From contig CAITWF010000025.1 in NCBI GenBank assembly GCA_903896015.1, forward strand, positions 95,107 to 159,106: a DNA stretch of 64,000 nucleotides. Reading direction: 5' to 3'. A model generated the notes under the pieces. The model saw nothing but the letters and a program-made list of their open reading frames with translations, was not told the DNA's origin and made no database searches. Every line of letters starts with the position of its first letter. Positions within the stretch are counted from its first letter, which is position 1. The position numbers and the translations under genes are program-made. The stretch is from an uncultured Opitutia bacterium. Lineage in GTDB: Bacteria > Verrucomicrobiota > Verrucomicrobiia > Opitutales > Opitutaceae. This document shows positions 18,201 to 27,459 of the stretch, piece by piece.

Positions 18201-18431
18201 CTACGAGGCCGCCGGATCGGCGCCGGCTGTTTCGGCGGCGGCGATTACGCGGCGCGCGACGTCAGCGTCTTCGTCCTCCACCTGCAGCCGGATGCCTTGC
18301 GAAAACAAAAGCTGCGGCGCGGCGTTGGCGGTGAGTTTCTCCGGCAGGTAAGCCTTGAGGCCGGAGGCTTCGAGCAGCGACTTGAGTAGTTCCGCCTCCG
18401 CGATGTTCGAGCAGGTGGTGAGCGTCGTCAT
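18201..18431 (-). CDS. DUF2007-family small protein
   Basis: A 76-residue protein matching the DUF2007 pattern ('putative prokaryotic signal transducing protein'). The pattern is an N-terminal segment about inherited or inserted elements (SNIAEAELLKSLLEASGLKA) followed by GIRLQVEDEDADVARRVI. The family is small, dimeric and of unknown role. The gene ends 1 bp from the end of the convergent esterase gene. Confidence 0.75.
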   Translation of the reverse strand: MTTLTTCSNIAEAELLKSLLEASGLKAYLPEKLTANAAPQLLFSQGIRLQVEDEDADVARRVIAAAETAGADPAAS

Positions 18432-18508
18432 GGCGGCACGCTAAACGCGGTTCGGTCTTGCTGCAACCCCGCAGGCGCGACCAAGTGATCGCCAGTTACC
18501 CCAACCCC

Positions 18509-19612
18509 ATGAAACTGCTGTTGTGTTTGTTTCTGCTCGCGGGTGCCGCGCTGGCCGCCGCGGAGTTGAAGACGCGTCACGTTGTGCTCGTCACGATTGA
18601 CGGCGTGCGCTGGCAGGACGTTTTTCGCGGCGCCGACGAGGCGCTGATCGACAAGACGGTCGGCGGCGTGCCTGCCAACACGCTCGCGGCGTTGCGTCAG
18701 GATTTTCTGGGCGCCACGCCCGATGAACGCCGCCGCCAGCTCATGCCGTTTTTTTGGACGACCGTCGCGGCGCAGGGCACGGTGTTTGGAAACCGTGATC
18801 GCGCGAGCCCGGCGAGCGTGCTCAACACCGCGTGGTCGTCCTACCCCGGCTACAACGAACTTCTCACTGGCCGGCCCGATCCGCTGATCACGGGCAACAC
18901 CCCCAATCCGAATCCCAACGTCACGGTGCTCGAATGGCTCAACGGTCGGCCCGCGTTCACCGGCCGCGTGGCCGTGAGCGCCGCGTGGAATACGTTTGCC
19001 GCCATCCTCGACGTCGGGCGCAGCCGGCTTCCGCTCTTCGTGACGCCGCAGCACTCGGCGCCTGGCAGCGTCACGCCGCGGATATCTGAGCTGGAGCGGT
19101 GGATGGACGATCTGCCGCCCATTACGGCCGAAGAGCATTTCGACGTGTTCGCCTACCACGCAGCAGTCGATCAAGTCGACACGCTGCGGCCGCGCGTGCT
19201 GTTGTTCGCGCTCGGCGAACCCGACGAGTGGGCCCACGCGCGCCGCTACGATCGCTATCTTTACTCGCTGCAACGCTGCGATCGGTTCGTGCGCCAGCTC
19301 TGGGAAAAACTTCAGGCGCTGCCCGACTATCGCGGCACGACGACGCTCATCCTTTCACCCGATCACGGACGCGGCGCGACCGCCGAAGACTGGACGAGCC
19401 ACGGCAAGAAGACGCCGCGATCGGACGAGACGTGGCTGGCGGCCCTTGGACCTGACACGCCACCGCTGGGTGAGTGCCACGACACGCCCGCCGTCCATCA
19501 GGCGCAAATCGCGGCGACGGTGGCCGCCTTGCTCGGCGAGGATTTTCGCGCCGCGTTTCCTGACGCCGCGCCGCCCGTGCCGGAATTTATCGCGGGTCGG
19601 GCGCGCCGCTGA
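18509..19612 (+). CDS. Exported alkaline-phosphatase-superfamily phosphodiesterase/phosphatase
   Basis: A 367-residue protein with a signal peptide (MKLLLCLFLLAGAALAAA). The start at 18509 rather than 18458 is set by that signal. The first metal site is in VLVTIDGVRWQDVF. The probable nucleophile lies in SSYPGYNELLTGRPDP. Later metal ligands appear in GEPDEWAHARRYDRY and SPDHGRG. The arrangement matches the nucleotide pyrophosphatase/phosphodiesterase and sulfatase-like branches of the superfamily. Whether the substrate is a phosphate ester, a diester or a sulfate cannot be settled from the motifs. Confidence 0.8.
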   Translation: MKLLLCLFLLAGAALAAAELKTRHVVLVTIDGVRWQDVFRGADEALIDKTVGGVPANTLAALRQDFLGATPDERRRQLMPFFWTTVAAQGTVFGNRDRASPASVLNTAWSSYPGYNELLTGRPDPLITGNTPNPNPNVTVLEWLNGRPAFTGRVAVSAAWNTFAAILDVGRSRLPLFVTPQHSAPGSVTPRISELERWMDDLPPITAEEHFDVFAYHAAVDQVDTLRPRVLLFALGEPDEWAHARRYDRYLYSLQRCDRFVRQLWEKLQALPDYRGTTTLILSPDHGRGATAEDWTSHGKKTPRSDETWLAALGPDTPPLGECHDTPAVHQAQIAATVAALLGEDFRAAFPDAAPPVPEFIAGRARR

Positions 19613-19618
19613 CGCTGC

Positions 19619-20173
19619 TCACTTTACCTTCGCGCACACGATGCAGTCGCGCGGCTCGGGGCCGAGCGTTGGGCTCATGTGCCAGCGGCGCAGCACGCCC
19701 TCGCGCACGAGGCCGGCCTTTTCCATCACGCGCTGCGACGCCGGATTTTCCACGTCGCAAAACGCCCACGCCCGGAAAATCTCCGGCTGCGCCAGCGACC
19801 AGTCCACGAGAAACGTGAGCGCCTCCGTCGTGAAACCGTGCCCCCAAAATTTTTTCGCGAGCACGTAGCCGAACATCGCCTTGCCGCCCTCGATCGTCAC
19901 CCCGATCGATCCGATCGGGGTGGTCGTGCCCTTGAGGCAGAGCAGCCACGCGAACGGCCCCGCGCCCTTCTCCCAATTCGCCGCGCACTCTTGCAAAAAC
20001 GTCGCGAGCGGCGGCACCCGCTCGTAGGCGCGCCACGAAAGATAGCGCGTCACCTCCGGATCGCTCGCGTAGGCGGCGAACACCGCCGGCGCGTCGTCGG
20101 CGGCGGGCGGGCGGGCGACGAGCCGCGCGGTGGCAAACGTCTGCGGCGGACGCAGTGACGGGCGCGCGTTCAT
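19619..20173 (-). CDS. GNAT-family N-acetyltransferase (RimJ/RimL-like)
   Basis: A 184-residue acetyltransferase. LVARPPAADDAPAVFAAYAS and the central GVTIEGGKAMFGYVLAKKFWGHGFTTEA segment (Q/RxxGxG/A-like acetyl-CoA loop) match the RimJ/RimL branch, which acetylates protein N-termini or small amines. The start at 20173 overlaps the stop of the upstream Haem_bd gene as ATGA on the minus strand, so the two genes are co-translated. The target is unknown. Confidence 0.85.
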   Translation of the reverse strand: MNARPSLRPPQTFATARLVARPPAADDAPAVFAAYASDPEVTRYLSWRAYERVPPLATFLQECAANWEKGAGPFAWLLCLKGTTTPIGSIGVTIEGGKAMFGYVLAKKFWGHGFTTEALTFLVDWSLAQPEIFRAWAFCDVENPASQRVMEKAGLVREGVLRRWHMSPTLGPEPRDCIVCAKVK

Positions 20174-20631
20174 GGGGCGGGCTCGATTTTCTCCGCGAGC
20201 GAATCGGCCCAGTCGGCGAGCATCTTGATCTGCGGCTCGCTGAAAATCGCGTCGCGATGGATCCACGTGTAGGACTTCAGCGGCATCGAGTGCTCGGTGA
20301 CTTCATCGGAGATCGCCTGAAGTTTTTTCGCCTGCCGGTGCGCGGTGTAGCTGCCGAATTCAGAAAAATTCAACGCCCCCTTGCCGTCGTTGATGTGGCG
20401 GGCGAGCCACCAGCCGGTCGGCTGCACCTGGGCATACCACGGATAACGCGTATGGTTCGAGTGGCAGTCGTAGCAGGCGGTCTCGAGCATCCGCTTTACC
20501 TCGGGCGGCGGCGGAAATTTCACCGCCAGATCGTCGGGGCCGGCCGGCGCGTCGTTCTTCGCCGGCCGGATGAACTGGATCGCTGCGAACACGATCAGTC
20601 CTCCGAGGAAAATTCGTTGGACGATTCGCAT
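20170..20631 (-). CDS. Haem-binding domain (Haem_bd) cytochrome-like protein
   Basis: A 153-residue protein with an N-terminal hydrophobic anchor (IFLGGLIVFAAIQFI) and a single covalent-haem motif CYDCH in METACYDCHSNHTRYPWY. The rest (VQPTGWWLARHINDGKG and LNFSEFG) matches the Haem_bd family, proteins exported to the periplasm and presumed to be c-type cytochromes. The terminal gene overlap with the GNAT gene indicates a shared transcript. Function in electron transfer is inferred from the haem motif. Confidence 0.85.
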   Translation of the reverse strand: MRIVQRIFLGGLIVFAAIQFIRPAKNDAPAGPDDLAVKFPPPPEVKRMLETACYDCHSNHTRYPWYAQVQPTGWWLARHINDGKGALNFSEFGSYTAHRQAKKLQAISDEVTEHSMPLKSYTWIHRDAIFSEPQIKMLADWADSLAEKIEPAP

Positions 20632-20692
20632 GGGTGCGCAGTATGACGCTTGGGCGGTCGCGAGGCGACACCGTTGCGGAAATTTTTTTGTG

Positions 20693-21271
20693 TCAGCCGA
20701 GCGCTTCGCGCACCAGCGCGGCGATCACCGGCGGCAGGGCGAGACCCAACGCGGCTGATTGCGCCGCCGGGCTCATCTTGCGCCACGTCTTGCGCAGGAT
20801 CTCGATGAACTTGTCGCGCGGATAGTCCGCATGCTGCGCGGCGAACGTATGGATCTCGTTTTCCAGAAACACTAGGCAGGCCGCGTCCTCCAGCGCTTGG
20901 GAGCCGGCGTTTTTTTTTAGATCGGTTTTCGAGACCCACGTCGCGACCTCGGCGGCTTCGTCCGGGCTGACCCCGGCCTCGAGCAACAGCGCACGGGCGC
21001 GCTCAGCTTGTTTCGTATAGAGCGAACGGCGCCACGCGAGGTAGGCGGGCTTGCCGACGGGAAAACTTGCGCGCGGCACGAGCCAGCGTTCGAGGTGCTG
21101 GCAGCGCGCCGCGAGCCGCAGGTGCGCGGGCGCCTCCGGCAGGAGCCGCACGATCCAGGCCTCGACGCGTTCGCCGTAGACGAGCTCGGCCGCACGGCCA
21201 TCCGCCGCCCGCGCCGGATCGGCGGAGTGGGCGGCATCAACCAGCGAACGGGCGCGCGCGTAGGCATCCAT
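20693..21271 (-). CDS. DUF4202-family protein
   Basis: A 192-residue cytoplasmic protein matching DUF4202. It starts MDAYARARSLVDAAHSADP and carries conserved stretches ARCQHLERWLVPR, PAYLAWRRSLYTKQAER and VSKTDLKKN. The metal-like His/Asp arrangement (CQHLERW, FLENE, KTD) resembles an HD-type fold, but that is only an impression. The start at 21271 is preferred to 21343 because the upstream residues are Arg-rich and unlike the family. Function is not known. Confidence 0.75.
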   Translation of the reverse strand: MDAYARARSLVDAAHSADPARAADGRAAELVYGERVEAWIVRLLPEAPAHLRLAARCQHLERWLVPRASFPVGKPAYLAWRRSLYTKQAERARALLLEAGVSPDEAAEVATWVSKTDLKKNAGSQALEDAACLVFLENEIHTFAAQHADYPRDKFIEILRKTWRKMSPAAQSAALGLALPPVIAALVREALG

Positions 21272-21392
21272 GCGCGGGATCGAAATGAGGCGCGCGTGCG
21301 GTTGCAAGCGGCGGCGCCGACCCTTCTGCTGTGGATTGCGCAAAAAACTCCCCTTGGTCGCAGGGGGAATGTGCTACAGTCGGCCCATTGCC

Positions 21393-21833
21393 ATGAATGT
21401 CCCGTCGCTCCCGCAACTCGTCCCGATCCTCCAACTCGCTATCGGCCCGGTGATTTTGATCTCGGGCGTGGGCTTGCTCCAGCTTTCGCTGACCAATCGA
21501 CTTGGCCGTCTGATCGATCGGGCGCGGCTGCTGAGCCGCGAGCGCACGGCGTCGGCCGGCGACACCGCACGGCTCGACGCGCAGATCGCGATCATTGATC
21601 GGCGGGCGCACATTTTGCAGCGCGCGATCACGCTCGGCGCAACGACCGTGTTGCTCGTGAGCGTGTTGATCCTGGTGCTGTTTGTGTCGGCGTTGCTGGC
21701 GCTCGACTCCGCGCTGATCGTCATCGCGCTGTTTTGCACGGCACTGCTGACATTGATCGGATCGACGCTCTTCTTTTTGCAGGAGATGCGGCTTGCGCTC
21801 GAAGCACTTCATCTGGAGACCCGGCGCGAATGA
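21393..21833 (+). CDS. DUF2721-family membrane protein
   Basis: A 146-residue protein with three membrane spans: a first at about residues 10-30 (LQLAIGPVILISGVGLLQL), then two near the C-terminus (LLVSVLILVLFVSALLAL and LIVIALFCTALLTLIGS). Between the first and second lies the conserved NRLGRLIDRARLLSRE motif of DUF2721. Its stop overlaps the start of the following gene as ATGA. Function unknown. Confidence 0.8.
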   Translation: MNVPSLPQLVPILQLAIGPVILISGVGLLQLSLTNRLGRLIDRARLLSRERTASAGDTARLDAQIAIIDRRAHILQRAITLGATTVLLVSVLILVLFVSALLALDSALIVIALFCTALLTLIGSTLFFLQEMRLALEALHLETRRE

Positions 21834-22633
21834 GCCCCGAGCCGCCCAGCCCCGATCGCGCGAGTCAGGTCGCCGCGTTGCTCGCAGCGCCGCTGCCGCG
21901 CAGCGTACCCGCGGAGCTACGGCGCGCGGCGTTGCGGCGGGGTGCTCCGGTGAAGCTGGCGGTCATCGGTAGCGGGTTCGTCCTGATGGGCGCATTCTTC
22001 GTCTGGATGTTTTTTCCGTGGAGTTTTTATCGCGAGCATCGGCTGGCCGCAGTGGACGCCGCGACCGTGACAGGGCGCGTGGTCGCCACGGCGACGACCA
22101 ACCTGCACGTCAACAAGACCCCGGTGGTCCGCTACCAGTTTGAGTTTCAGATTCCGGGGGCCGGCCGCGGGAGTGGTGAGTGCTACACGACTGGCTTGCG
22201 GTGGCAGGCAGGCAGTCCGGTGGCGGTGCGTTACCGGCCCGAGGAGCCTGGGGTATGTTGCATCCAAGGCGCGCGGTTGAGTCAGTCGGGGGGAGCAGCG
22301 GCCCCCGTTTTCGTGTTTCCGCTCGTCGGAGTGGTTTTGGTCGGATGGGTGATTATGGCGCGACGCCGCATGGCATGGCTGCTCGAAAATGGTCTCTTGG
22401 CCGAAGCGCTCGTGGCGAGCGTCGAGCCTACGTTGATTCGCGTGAACAATCGTGTCGTGCATCGAATCACGTTGCAGCGCACGGATTCGCCGGACGGAGG
22501 GACGTTCACCTTGAAGCAAACCGCACCCGAGGTGATCGCGTTTGCGAATGAGCGGATGGCCGCGAACCAACCCGTCTACGTCGTTTACGACGGGGCGAGA
22601 CCGAATCGCGCAATCCTGCCGGAAACGCTCTAG
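21830..22633 (+). CDS. DUF3592-like membrane protein
   Basis: A 267-residue protein with two spans (about residues 40-60 and 155-175) enclosing a beta-rich extracytoplasmic domain that has VTGRVVATATTNLHVNKTPVV and VAVRYRPEEPGVCC. This is the DUF3592 pattern. A second beta domain follows the second span. The ATGA overlap links it to the DUF2721 gene. The gene ends in CTAG, shared with the stop of the convergent nucleoside-hydrolase-like gene. Confidence 0.75.
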   Translation: MSPEPPSPDRASQVAALLAAPLPRSVPAELRRAALRRGAPVKLAVIGSGFVLMGAFFVWMFFPWSFYREHRLAAVDAATVTGRVVATATTNLHVNKTPVVRYQFEFQIPGAGRGSGECYTTGLRWQAGSPVAVRYRPEEPGVCCIQGARLSQSGGAAAPVFVFPLVGVVLVGWVIMARRRMAWLLENGLLAEALVASVEPTLIRVNNRVVHRITLQRTDSPDGGTFTLKQTAPEVIAFANERMAANQPVYVVYDGARPNRAILPETL

Positions 22634-23745
22634 CGCCGCGTTAGGAGCTCCACGAACATCGTCTCGAGCCGCGGCACGTCGACGGTGCGGACGACGGTCA
22701 CGTCGGGCTCGCCCAGACCCGGGCCATGACTGGCCAACCAGCTCAGTGTCGCGCCATACGTTGCGCCATGATCGATCACGATGTCCATCGCGAGCGTCAT
22801 CGTGTCTTTTGCGATTGGGGGATCGAGGAAGACGGCGGCGGCCACCTCGTCCCAAAGCGGAAACGGATCGCCGGGGAAACGGGCAAAATATTTGGCGACA
22901 GGCGAATCGCCGGCGCTGACGCGCTTGGCCATTTCCGGTTTGAGCTTGGTGTTGACGCTGGCGTCGGTCGGCACGGCGGTGATTTTTTTCCAGCCCGCGT
23001 GCAGCATGATCTTTGAAGCTTCGGGGTCCCAGCGGCTGTTGAACTCGACGCGCGGGTTGTGGAGAAACTGGAGCGAGAACTCGTCGACGTGCGATGAGTC
23101 GGGGTTGAACGCGCCGCCCATGAAGATGAGTTCCTTCGCGTTGGCCGCGAAATGATCGTCGAGCTTTGCGGCGAGCGCGAGATTGGTGAACGGCCCCATC
23201 GCAAGGATCGACACTTCGCCGGGAAACTCGCGGACTTTGCGCACGAGAAATTCCGCGGCGGTTTCGGCGAGCGGCTTCGTGGTGGGTTCGCCTTCGGTCA
23301 GCGGCGGCACGACGTCGGCCGCGTGATAGCGCGTGCGGTTGAGGGTGTTGGAGTCGGGCCAGACTTCCGTCCAGGCACCTTTGTAGGCGAGCGGGCCGTA
23401 GAGTTTTTCCCAACGTTTCGTTTCTTCTTGGGAGTTGAGCAGCGGGTTCGTGGCGCCAGCGGCGACGGGCACGTCCGTGCGGCCGATGAGCTCGAGCATG
23501 CGGAGCGTGTGGGCGGTGTTTTCCTTCTGCCAGCCGTCGCCGCTGACCGTCGTGATGCCGAGCACCTCGACGTCGGGCGCCTGCAACACCATGAGGATCG
23601 GTTGGAGGTTCGGGCCACCGGGGCCAAAGGCATCCTGATCGATGATGACTTTCCGTTTGGGGGCGGCGACAAGCAAGGCCGCGCCGCCGCACAGGCACGC
23701 GAAAAAAACGAGGGGACGCACGAGGCGAGCGAGAGCAGTCGTCAT
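22630..23745 (-). CDS. Exported nucleoside-hydrolase-like protein
   Basis: A 371-residue protein with a signal peptide (TTALARLVRPLVFFACLCGG). It has the inosine-uridine nucleoside N-ribohydrolase fold: VEVLGITTVSGDG, PVAAGATNPLL, ILAMGPFTNLALA and the late AMDIVIDHGATYGA. The enzyme family splits nucleosides into base and ribose. The first aspartate cluster, normally DTDPGIDD, reads DQDAFGPGG here, so the calcium site is altered. It may be catalytically different. It lies 32 bp downstream of the helicase gene and probably shares its transcript. Confidence 0.8.
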   Translation of the reverse strand: MTTALARLVRPLVFFACLCGGAALLVAAPKRKVIIDQDAFGPGGPNLQPILMVLQAPDVEVLGITTVSGDGWQKENTAHTLRMLELIGRTDVPVAAGATNPLLNSQEETKRWEKLYGPLAYKGAWTEVWPDSNTLNRTRYHAADVVPPLTEGEPTTKPLAETAAEFLVRKVREFPGEVSILAMGPFTNLALAAKLDDHFAANAKELIFMGGAFNPDSSHVDEFSLQFLHNPRVEFNSRWDPEASKIMLHAGWKKITAVPTDASVNTKLKPEMAKRVSAGDSPVAKYFARFPGDPFPLWDEVAAAVFLDPPIAKDTMTLAMDIVIDHGATYGATLSWLASHGPGLGEPDVTVVRTVDVPRLETMFVELLTRR

Positions 23746-23777
23746 GCCGTCTGCTCTGATGCAACCCGGCGGCCCGC

Positions 23778-26700
23778 TCAAGCAAGGATCCGGCGCAGGC
23801 TGTCGAGGTCGAGGACCTTGGCGAGCGACTCTTCCTGCACCACGGCGGCCGCAAGAGCGGATTTCTCCTGTTGGAGCGCGCGGATTTTTTGTTCGACCGT
23901 GTTGGCGGCGAGCAGGCGGTAGGCAATGACGGGGCGCGTCTGGCCGATGCGGTGCGTGCGATCAATCGCCTGCGCCTCGACGGCGGGATTCCACCACGGG
24001 TCGTAGAGGATCACGTAGCTGGCGGCGGTGAGGTTGAGGCCGAAGCCGGCGGCTTTCAGCGAGAGGAGGAAAACGGTTTTGGTTTTGTCGCGCTGAAATT
24101 CTTCGACGAGTTCAGCGCGATTCTCCGTCTGGCCGGTCAGCATGAGGTGGCCGATGCCGGCGGCGATTAGCCGAGCGCGGATGATTTCCAGCATCTCGAC
24201 GAACTGGCTGAACACCAAGACTTGGTGGCCTTCCTCGTGCAGCTCCTCCACGCGTTCGAGGAGCGCGTCGAGTTTTGCGCTCGGGAGTTCGGCATGCGCT
24301 GGATCGATGAGGGCGGGGTGGCAGCAGATTTGGCGGAGGCGCAGGAGGCTCGCGAGAATGTTGAAGCGCACTTTGTCGAGGGCGCGCGCGGTTTCGATGC
24401 CGAGGAGCTGGGCGCGGGCGCGCTTGAGTTCGGCATCGTAGAGTTTGCGCTGGGCGGGTTCGAGCTCGACGACGAGTTCGTCCTCCGTGCGCGGCGGAAG
24501 ATCGGGCGCGGCCTGGGCCTTTGTGCGGCGGAGGAGAAAATGATGCACGCGGCGGTGGAGGCGGGCGAGCGCGGCGGGTTCCTTCTCGTCGTATTGGCGG
24601 CGAAAAGCGGTCTGCGACCCGAGCAGGCCGGGCTGCGCAAAGGCAAAGAGGCTCCACAAATCGGTGAGGCGGTTTTCGACCGGCGTGCCGGTGAGGACGA
24701 GGCGGTGGCGTGTGGGCAACGCCCGCGCGGCGGCGGCGGCCTGGCTGTTGGGATTCTTAATGAACTGGCCTTCGTCGAGGACGACGGCATCCCAGGCGCC
24801 GGATCCGAACCAGGCGGCGTTGAGGCGGAGCTGGGTGTAGTTGGCGACGAGGAGTTGAGATGCAAAATTTGAACTTTGAGACGCGGCCAGTGCAGGCGTG
24901 AATTCGGCCACGGCGAGCGAGGGCGCGAAGCGCGCGGTCTCGGCGAGCCAGCCGTGGACGACGCTTTTCGGGCAGATGACGAGCGCGCGGAAATTTCCGG
25001 CGCCGTCACGGGGCGCGTCACGGAGATGCAGCAGCCACGCTAGGGTCTGCACGGTTTTGCCGAGGCCCATGTCGTCGGCCAGCACGCCCCCGAAGCCTTG
25101 CGCGGAGAGATGCGCGAGAAAGTGAAAGCCTTCCACCTGATATGGGCGCAGGGTTGCGGTGAGCCCGGCGGGCAGGGGCGGCGGCGGGAGTGCGGCGAGC
25201 TCAGCGATGCGGGTGCGCAACGCGGCGGCGAGTTTCGCGTCGCGCGATTCGAGGGCGGCGGCTTCGCTTGCGAGTTGGAGCGCGTGAAGGCGGTGCGTGG
25301 CGGGTTTGCCGGAGGCGAACACATCCTCGGCGGTGAGCCCGAGCCGATCGAGGGCGGCGGCGGCGGGCGTGCCGGTTTCGGCGCCGGCGAGTTCGAGGCG
25401 GTGCCAACCGCCCTGTGGGAGCCGCACCCACTTGCCGCGGGCCTTCAGGAGCAGGGCGATCTCGTCTGGGGTGAGCGTGGTGTCCTCGACGCGCAGCGCC
25501 ACGGTGAGATCGAACCAGTCGTGGCCGGAGTCGGCGGGAATCGCGGAAAAATCCATCGTCGCGCGCAGCGGCGCAGCGAAAAATCCGGCGAGTTCGGGCG
25601 AGGCGTCGATGTCGAGGCCGGCGGGCAGCGTCGCGTGCCACGCAACGAATTCCTCCGGGAAATTCTTTCCAACGGCGCGCGTCCACGCTCCTGCCCAATC
25701 ATGCCAGCCGAAGCGAAAATCGGCGAAGCGTGCGCCTACGGCGTTGGCGGCGGTGAGATCGAATTCAAGGATCGGATCATTGGGGCGGCGGTTGGGCGGG
25801 GCTCCGTCCTTCGCCCACTGCCAGCCGCCGTTGCCGCGCCACTCTTGCACGCACCGCGGATCGTCGGCGCGCGCCAACAGCTGGGCCTGAAACTGCGGGG
25901 CAGCGGTGAAGCCGAAGTTGCTTTCGGACTCGACCACCCAGCATTTGAGCATCGGGCGCAACGCAACCTGCCGCACTTTCGCCTCAAGTGAGGCCGGCAG
26001 CCGCACACCGCTGGCGCGCAGATGGGCCATGATGTCCGTGTCGGCGAGCGCGGCGGTGGGTAACGGTGCGGCCGGCAGCGGCGGCGGGCCGCGCCAGATG
26101 CGGCTGTCGTGCAAATAGAGCGGCGCGGGCGTGACGGTGATGAGGCGGGCGCCAGTCGCGGGAATGCCGTCGGGCGCGACGAGCCGCACGTCGAGGCGGT
26201 CACGTGTCGTGGTGGATGGCACCGCCTCGGGCACGAGGGGCCTGGCCTCGATGACAAACGGGTTGCCGTTGGGCAGCACGATCGCGGGATGCGTCGCGCG
26301 ATTGGCAAGGATGGCGGCGGCGGTGTCAGGCGGGAGCGCGTGTCTCAACGCGACGCCAGACAAAGCGTAGCGGTTGGCGAGGACGAGCGTAAGGGCGAGG
26401 GCAGCTTCGGCGGGCGCAAGCGATTCAAAATCGGCGGCTTGGGCGCGGGCGAGTGCACCCACCCACTTCATGGGCGGCGGTCTCCACGGTTTGTCGGCGG
26501 CGGTCCGGGCTTCGATGAACAGCCGGCCGTCGACTGCGAGGCGCGCCCGCAGGCCCACGAGGCCCTCGCGCAAGGCCCCCGCCGGCAGGACCGTTTCCGA
26601 CGTGGTGCCGCGTGCCGGCACATGGAGTGCGGTGCGCCAGGCGTGGAGTTGTTGTTGCACGAGCAACGCATCGAGTGCGGCATGGACGCGCCCGGTGTCG

Positions 26701-27446
26701 GTGAGCGGTCGAAACACCTCCGGGATCGGCCGGCCGTGCAACTCGAGGTTATAGGCGAGATATTGCCAGAGTTCCCAGGGATCGGCGGGCGCTGTGGCAG
26801 GTGTCCACCAACCGCGGAAGAGCGGTTCCCACTGATGCGAGCCGGGCGGAAGGGCATCGGCAAAGCCGTGGCGACGGAGCGTAAGCTCGTGGAGTAAAAA
26901 GTGAGCCTGGACGAAATCGGTGAACAGCGCGGAGAGCTGGCCGAGTTGGCGACCTTCGGCCTCGGTGAGCGGGCGGCCGAGCTTTTCCGCCAGCACGGGC
27001 GTCCACTCTTCGCGAAACGAAACTTTTTTCGCGACGGGCTTCAGCGCCGGCGCAGGAACGATCGGGAGATCGTCGTCTTCGGCGACCACGGCGGCAGCGG
27101 TCTGAATCTTATCCTCCGTTTCGAAGTCCGCCCCGCGGCTCGCGACCCATGCGACACCTGCCGCGACCGCGTGTTTGCAATTGGCCGACATCGGACAGGA
27201 ACATTGTGAGGTCCATTTGCCGCGGGTGAGAAAGATCGTGACCTCGTAAAGCTCCTGCCCGGCGACCTCGGCCTGCACAAAGTGATCGGCGTCGGCCCAC
27301 TCCGCGCGCACGCGGCCCTTTTCATAGTAGGACCGACCGCGGTGGCGCGTCGCGGAGTCGCACGCGGCGATCCACCGTTCGAGCGCGGCGAGCGCCTCGG
27401 GCGTGCGAACCATCGCGACCACCGGAGGCTTGGATTTGGCACACAT
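23778..27446 (-). CDS. SNF2-family helicase with N-terminal SWIM zinc finger
   Basis: A 1222-residue protein. The SWIM finger uses Cys82, Cys84, Cys90 and His92 (CSCPMSANCKH). A long middle region without recognisable motifs (about 100-770) precedes the SNF2 motor, which carries Walker A DDMGLGKTVQT, motif II DEGQ in VVLDEGQFIKN, motif III TGTPVENRLTDLW, and in the second lobe FSQFVEMLEII and IDRTHRIGQTRPV. The family remodels protein-DNA or RNAP-DNA complexes. The bacterial SWIM-SNF2 members are little studied. DEGQ in place of the more frequent DEAQ is noted. It is likely the first gene of the transcript that continues to the nucleoside-hydrolase-like gene. Confidence 0.88.
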   Translation of the reverse strand: MCAKSKPPVVAMVRTPEALAALERWIAACDSATRHRGRSYYEKGRVRAEWADADHFVQAEVAGQELYEVTIFLTRGKWTSQCSCPMSANCKHAVAAGVAWVASRGADFETEDKIQTAAAVVAEDDDLPIVPAPALKPVAKKVSFREEWTPVLAEKLGRPLTEAEGRQLGQLSALFTDFVQAHFLLHELTLRRHGFADALPPGSHQWEPLFRGWWTPATAPADPWELWQYLAYNLELHGRPIPEVFRPLTDTGRVHAALDALLVQQQLHAWRTALHVPARGTTSETVLPAGALREGLVGLRARLAVDGRLFIEARTAADKPWRPPPMKWVGALARAQAADFESLAPAEAALALTLVLANRYALSGVALRHALPPDTAAAILANRATHPAIVLPNGNPFVIEARPLVPEAVPSTTTRDRLDVRLVAPDGIPATGARLITVTPAPLYLHDSRIWRGPPPLPAAPLPTAALADTDIMAHLRASGVRLPASLEAKVRQVALRPMLKCWVVESESNFGFTAAPQFQAQLLARADDPRCVQEWRGNGGWQWAKDGAPPNRRPNDPILEFDLTAANAVGARFADFRFGWHDWAGAWTRAVGKNFPEEFVAWHATLPAGLDIDASPELAGFFAAPLRATMDFSAIPADSGHDWFDLTVALRVEDTTLTPDEIALLLKARGKWVRLPQGGWHRLELAGAETGTPAAAALDRLGLTAEDVFASGKPATHRLHALQLASEAAALESRDAKLAAALRTRIAELAALPPPPLPAGLTATLRPYQVEGFHFLAHLSAQGFGGVLADDMGLGKTVQTLAWLLHLRDAPRDGAGNFRALVICPKSVVHGWLAETARFAPSLAVAEFTPALAASQSSNFASQLLVANYTQLRLNAAWFGSGAWDAVVLDEGQFIKNPNSQAAAAARALPTRHRLVLTGTPVENRLTDLWSLFAFAQPGLLGSQTAFRRQYDEKEPAALARLHRRVHHFLLRRTKAQAAPDLPPRTEDELVVELEPAQRKLYDAELKRARAQLLGIETARALDKVRFNILASLLRLRQICCHPALIDPAHAELPSAKLDALLERVEELHEEGHQVLVFSQFVEMLEIIRARLIAAGIGHLMLTGQTENRAELVEEFQRDKTKTVFLLSLKAAGFGLNLTAASYVILYDPWWNPAVEAQAIDRTHRIGQTRPVIAYRLLAANTVEQKIRALQQEKSALAAAVVQEESLAKVLDLDSLRRILA

Positions 27447-27459
27447 GGTAGCGCGAGCG

